Below, one piece after another: positions 61,388 through 64,000 of a stretch of DNA of 64,000 nt (its first letter is position 1; each line of letters opens with the position of its first letter). Made by a program: the position numbers and the translations under genes. The notes under the pieces were generated by a model. It made no database searches. It was not told the origin of the DNA and saw only the letters and a program-made list of their open reading frames with translations. Source of the stretch: an uncultured Oscillospiraceae bacterium (GTDB taxonomy: Bacteria > Bacillota > Clostridia > Oscillospirales > Acutalibacteraceae); the NCBI GenBank assembly GCA_900539425.1, contig UQBX01000001.1:1-64000 (forward strand), given 5' to 3'.

Positions 61388-62233
61388 ATGGAGAATCTTG
61401 GCTACTACAACGGCGAATACGGACTTATTGAAGAAATGAAAATACCCATGACAGACCGTGTATGCTGGTTTGGCGACGGTATTTATGATGCCACTTATTC
61501 ACACAATCACAAAATTTTTGATATGCAGGCGCATCTTGACAGATTTTACAGAAGCGCAAAAATACTGGACATCAATATGCCGATTGAAAAAGAAGAGCTT
61601 GAAAAGCTGCTCAAAGAACTTGTGCTCAAGGTTGACGACGGCGACCAGTTCGTTTACATGCAGGTAACGCGCGGCAGCGGACTCAGAAAGCATATTTACG
61701 ATAAAGACATAAAATCCAACCTTTGGATAACCCTTACCCCCTGCCCTGTTGCGGATACTTACAAGCCTATTGACGTTATTACATACGAGGACAAACGCTT
61801 TTTATACTGCAATGCCAAGACGCTCAACCTTATTCCCTCCTGCCTTGCGGCAACTGCAGCGGAAAGAGCCGGATGTGACGAAGCTATCTTCCACCGCGGC
61901 GATATAGTTACGGAATGTGCTCATTCAAATGTATCTATATTCAAGGACGGCAAAGTTATCACTCACCAGCTTGATGACAAAGTTCTTCCGGGAACAGCCC
62001 GTTTAAGACTGCTTGCCTTTGCAAAGAAACTGGGCTACGAGACCGAAGAGCGTGACTATACTCTTGATGAACTTATGAATGCTGATGAGATAATAGTTCA
62101 TTCCACAGGTTCGTTCTGTATTCCCGTAAAGACTGTAGACGGAAAACCTGTTGGCGGAAAAGCTCCCGAAATGCTTAAAAAAATACAGGATGCGCTTGTT
62201 GCCGACTTTGAGGAACAGTGCAAAGCAGACTGA
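61388..62233 (+). CDS. Class IV aminotransferase, D-amino-acid transaminase-like
   Basis: A PLP enzyme of 281 aa. DRVCWFGDGIYDATYS opens the fold; the Schiff-base Lys is in NAKTLNLIPSCLAA and the conserved Glu in GDIVTECAHSNVSIF, with LPGTARLRLL later. The pattern fits D-amino-acid or branched-chain aminotransferases; D-specificity is favoured by the following D-glutamate-cyclase-like gene. AGGAGGCG precedes the ATG at 61388. It probably shuttles D-Glu/2-oxoglutarate with another D-amino acid. Confidence 0.85.
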   Translation: MENLGYYNGEYGLIEEMKIPMTDRVCWFGDGIYDATYSHNHKIFDMQAHLDRFYRSAKILDINMPIEKEELEKLLKELVLKVDDGDQFVYMQVTRGSGLRKHIYDKDIKSNLWITLTPCPVADTYKPIDVITYEDKRFLYCNAKTLNLIPSCLAATAAERAGCDEAIFHRGDIVTECAHSNVSIFKDGKVITHQLDDKVLPGTARLRLLAFAKKLGYETEERDYTLDELMNADEIIVHSTGSFCIPVKTVDGKPVGGKAPEMLKKIQDALVADFEEQCKAD

Positions 62234-62263
62234 TTATTTAACTGATGATTTAAGAGGTTTATT

Positions 62264-63325
62264 ATGACTAAAGAAGAACTTACTATTTTTAATGTTGGCT
62301 GTAATCTTGACACTCTTATGAACCTTGACCCCAGAGGATACGGCGTTTGCAGAATACTTTATGACGGTGCGCGAAAATTCACGGGTGAACCGCTTTCTAC
62401 AAACGGCGCAAAGGGTCTTATTAAAAATATTAAAAAAGGCGAAAAAGTATTTATATTCACAGGTTTCGTTCTTCTGCCATGGGAAGAAGCGGAAACAGAC
62501 GGCATTATTTCCTCATGCCTTTTTGCAAAGTTCATCATGAAAGCATTTGGCGCAAAACCTGTTATGCTGATACCAAGTCAGTGCGCAAAGGCTGTAAAGG
62601 CTATTTCTCACGTGCTTGATTTTGAGATAACGGACGATATTGACGATAACAGCGAAAACACCGTTACGTATATAGTTTTCACCAAAGAGCGCGAAGAAGC
62701 TCCCATTCAGGCAAAAGAGATACTTTCCCACGGAAAGCCCTGCGCCGCCATAAGCATTGAGGCTCCCGGCAGAAACAAAAACGGATATTACCACAACGCC
62801 GTAGGTGTTAACACCACAGGAGTTGAGGCAAAGTATGATGTGCTGTTCAAAATGTGCAAGGACGAAGGAATATACAATCTTTCAATAGGCGATCTCGGAA
62901 ACGAAATCGGTATGGCGGCAATTGAGGATCACATCAGAAAATATGTACCCTACGCTGAAATGGGCGGCTGCAAAGCGGGCAGCGGTTTCGGTATTCTTGC
63001 CGACACGGTTGCAGACAACATTATAACAGCCACGGTTTCCGACTGGGGCTGTAATGCCCTAATGGCGGCAACGGCATTTCTGCTTGGAAAGCCGGAGCTT
63101 TTTCACGATACCGAAGAACAGTCAGCCGCTATGGACGCGGCTGCGGCTGCGGGCATGCTTGACATGTACGGCAAACCTCGTCCCTATATTGACGGTATAG
63201 GAAAAAATATAAATCTTCCCCTTGTTGCCATGATGAGGGCGCTTATCGAATACCCCTCAACGGTTGAGGACAAAACACGCGAGTGGTTTGAGCACACGCT
63301 TGAAAAAGGATATTTTACACGATGA
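62264..63325 (+). CDS. D-glutamate cyclase-like protein (DUF4392)
   Basis: A 353-aa protein that I assign to the DUF4392 group, the same domain that forms the C-terminal half of mammalian D-glutamate cyclase. Marks are GEKVFIFTGF near 65, CAAISIEAPGRNKNGYYHN, YNLSIGDLGNEIGMA and the CKAGSGFGILADTVADNII block. The mammalian enzyme turns D-glutamate into 5-oxo-D-proline. The gene lies between a D-amino-acid aminotransferase and a 5-oxoprolinase subunit gene, whose start overlaps its stop (ATGA), which supports that role. Identification is from memory of the family. Confidence 0.78.
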   Translation: MTKEELTIFNVGCNLDTLMNLDPRGYGVCRILYDGARKFTGEPLSTNGAKGLIKNIKKGEKVFIFTGFVLLPWEEAETDGIISSCLFAKFIMKAFGAKPVMLIPSQCAKAVKAISHVLDFEITDDIDDNSENTVTYIVFTKEREEAPIQAKEILSHGKPCAAISIEAPGRNKNGYYHNAVGVNTTGVEAKYDVLFKMCKDEGIYNLSIGDLGNEIGMAAIEDHIRKYVPYAEMGGCKAGSGFGILADTVADNIITATVSDWGCNALMAATAFLLGKPELFHDTEEQSAAMDAAAAAGMLDMYGKPRPYIDGIGKNINLPLVAMMRALIEYPSTVEDKTREWFEHTLEKGYFTR

Positions 63326-64000
63326 AAGCAAAATTTATGCCGTGCGGCGACTGCGGTATAACTGTTAATTTCGGCAGTGAGATAAACGAGCAGACGAATA
63401 AAAAGGTTACGGCTTTTACTGCCACGGCTGAAAGCGCGGGTATAGAGGGCGTTATCGAATTTATACCGGCTTTCTGCAGCGCAACGGTCATTTACGACCC
63501 GTTAAAAACAACTCAGAAAGAACTTATAAAGGAACTCAAAAAGGCACTGAAGCACACAGACAGCGGCAGTGCCTTTAAACCCATGCTTTACAAAATACCC
63601 GTATGCTATGACGAGGAGTTCTCTCCCGATATTGAAAGCATTGAAAAGATTACAGGACTTTCAAGGGATGAGATTATAGACATACACACCTCACGAGATT
63701 ACCCCATATACATGCTTGGTTTTTTGCCGGGATTTGCGTATCTTGGTGACATGGATGAACGCATTGCGGCGCCGAGGCTTGAAACTCCGAGAGTTAAAAT
63801 TCCGCGGGGAAGTGTAGGTATAGGCGGCAGCCAAACGGGTATATATCCGTCTGATTCTCCCGGCGGGTGGAGACTTATAGGCAAAACTCCCGTTAGGGTA
63901 TATGACAGCCGCAAAGAAAATCCCATTCTTTACCGTGCGGGTGACTACATAAGATTTGTAAAGATAACAAAAGAAGAATACTTCAAGCTGGAAAAAGAAT
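63322..64000 (+). CDS. pxpB: 5-oxoprolinase subunit PxpB (KipI family), partial at the window end
   Basis: Starts ATG 63322, overlapping the preceding stop, and runs off the right edge after 226 codons. The start KAKFMPCGDCGITVNFGS and the C-terminal IYMLGFLPGFAYLGDMDE, VKIPRGSVGIGGSQTGIYP and SPGGWRLIGKTP blocks are diagnostic for KipI/PxpB. PxpB acts with PxpA and PxpC to hydrolyse 5-oxoproline to glutamate; pxpC and pxpA are expected downstream. An earlier kipI-style role in sporulation control is less likely here. Confidence 0.92.
   Translation, partial: MKAKFMPCGDCGITVNFGSEINEQTNKKVTAFTATAESAGIEGVIEFIPAFCSATVIYDPLKTTQKELIKELKKALKHTDSGSAFKPMLYKIPVCYDEEFSPDIESIEKITGLSRDEIIDIHTSRDYPIYMLGFLPGFAYLGDMDERIAAPRLETPRVKIPRGSVGIGGSQTGIYPSDSPGGWRLIGKTPVRVYDSRKENPILYRAGDYIRFVKITKEEYFKLEKE

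Noticed and set aside
1..64000. CRISPR arrays, insertion sequences, prophage, toxin-antitoxin or defence islands
   Set aside because: No repeat arrays, transposases, integrases, phage structural genes or known defence genes were found.

Overview
The window looks like a chromosomal segment of an obligately anaerobic, moderately AT-rich member of the Clostridia, most like gut Oscillospiraceae/Ruminococcaceae. Supporting evidence: a bacterial RNase P RNA, a CIRCE heat-shock operator, sigma-A promoters close to TTGACA-17-TATAAT, GGAGG-type ribosome sites, intrinsic terminators, the radical-SAM/GTPase maturases of [FeFe]-hydrogenase, and low-GC Gram-positive cell-envelope genes. Housekeeping genes (lepA, rsmI, rlmD, rnpB, argGH, luxS, asnB) argue for a chromosome. 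I see no phage, insertion sequence, CRISPR array or rRNA.

Layout. 0-6 kb: end of a fibronectin-III protein, a D,D-carboxypeptidase, a small operon (phosphoesterase, HD hydrolase, GH20 hexosaminidase), a methyltransferase and a GNAT acetyltransferase preceded by a leader peptide and attenuator. 6-17 kb (minus): RlmD, PqqD-like protein, nucleotidyltransferase, LepA, TrmN6-like, RsmI, PflX-like radical SAM, alpha/beta hydrolase, IolB, iron alcohol dehydrogenase, EamA transporter. 17-20 kb: P-type cation ATPase under a yybP-ykoY (Mn2+) riboswitch. 20-28 kb: a carbohydrate region with class II aldolase, class III aminotransferase, TetR regulator with two operator palindromes, FGGY kinase, IolC, IolJ and rnpB. 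28-34 kb: LCP ligase, a 47-aa peptide and a 1502-aa secreted protein. 34-38.5 kb: argG, argH, DegV. 38.5-42.6 kb: TM1266-like regulator-hydE-hydG-hydF with its own attenuator. 42.6-47 kb: pseudouridine synthase (apparently leaderless mRNA), Zn-phospholipase-like, luxS, YcxB-like, phosphoesterase. 47-60 kb: serine hydrolase, NDP-sugar dehydratase, two lipoproteins, CIRCE-controlled hsp20, anion permease, tRNA-Tyr/Thr, asnB, a broken NUDIX gene, NUDIX and MazG-like genes, tRNA-Val. 60-64 kb: exonuclease III, then a D-amino-acid aminotransferase, a D-glutamate-cyclase-like protein and a 5-oxoprolinase subunit cut off by the window end.

Themes. (i) RNA-level control is frequent: a leader peptide plus terminator, a riboswitch plus terminator, and an uncharacterised terminator/antiterminator pair ahead of the hydrogenase-maturation genes. 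(ii) myo-Inositol catabolism genes are present but scattered (iolB with an alcohol dehydrogenase; iolJ-iolC directly behind rnpB). (iii) The last three genes form a coherent D-glutamate/5-oxoproline module. (iv) A PqqD-like/nucleotidyltransferase pair sits among rRNA/tRNA modification genes, and a separate short acidic peptide follows a giant secreted protein; neither has an established role. All assignments rest on reading the sequence; no database search was run.
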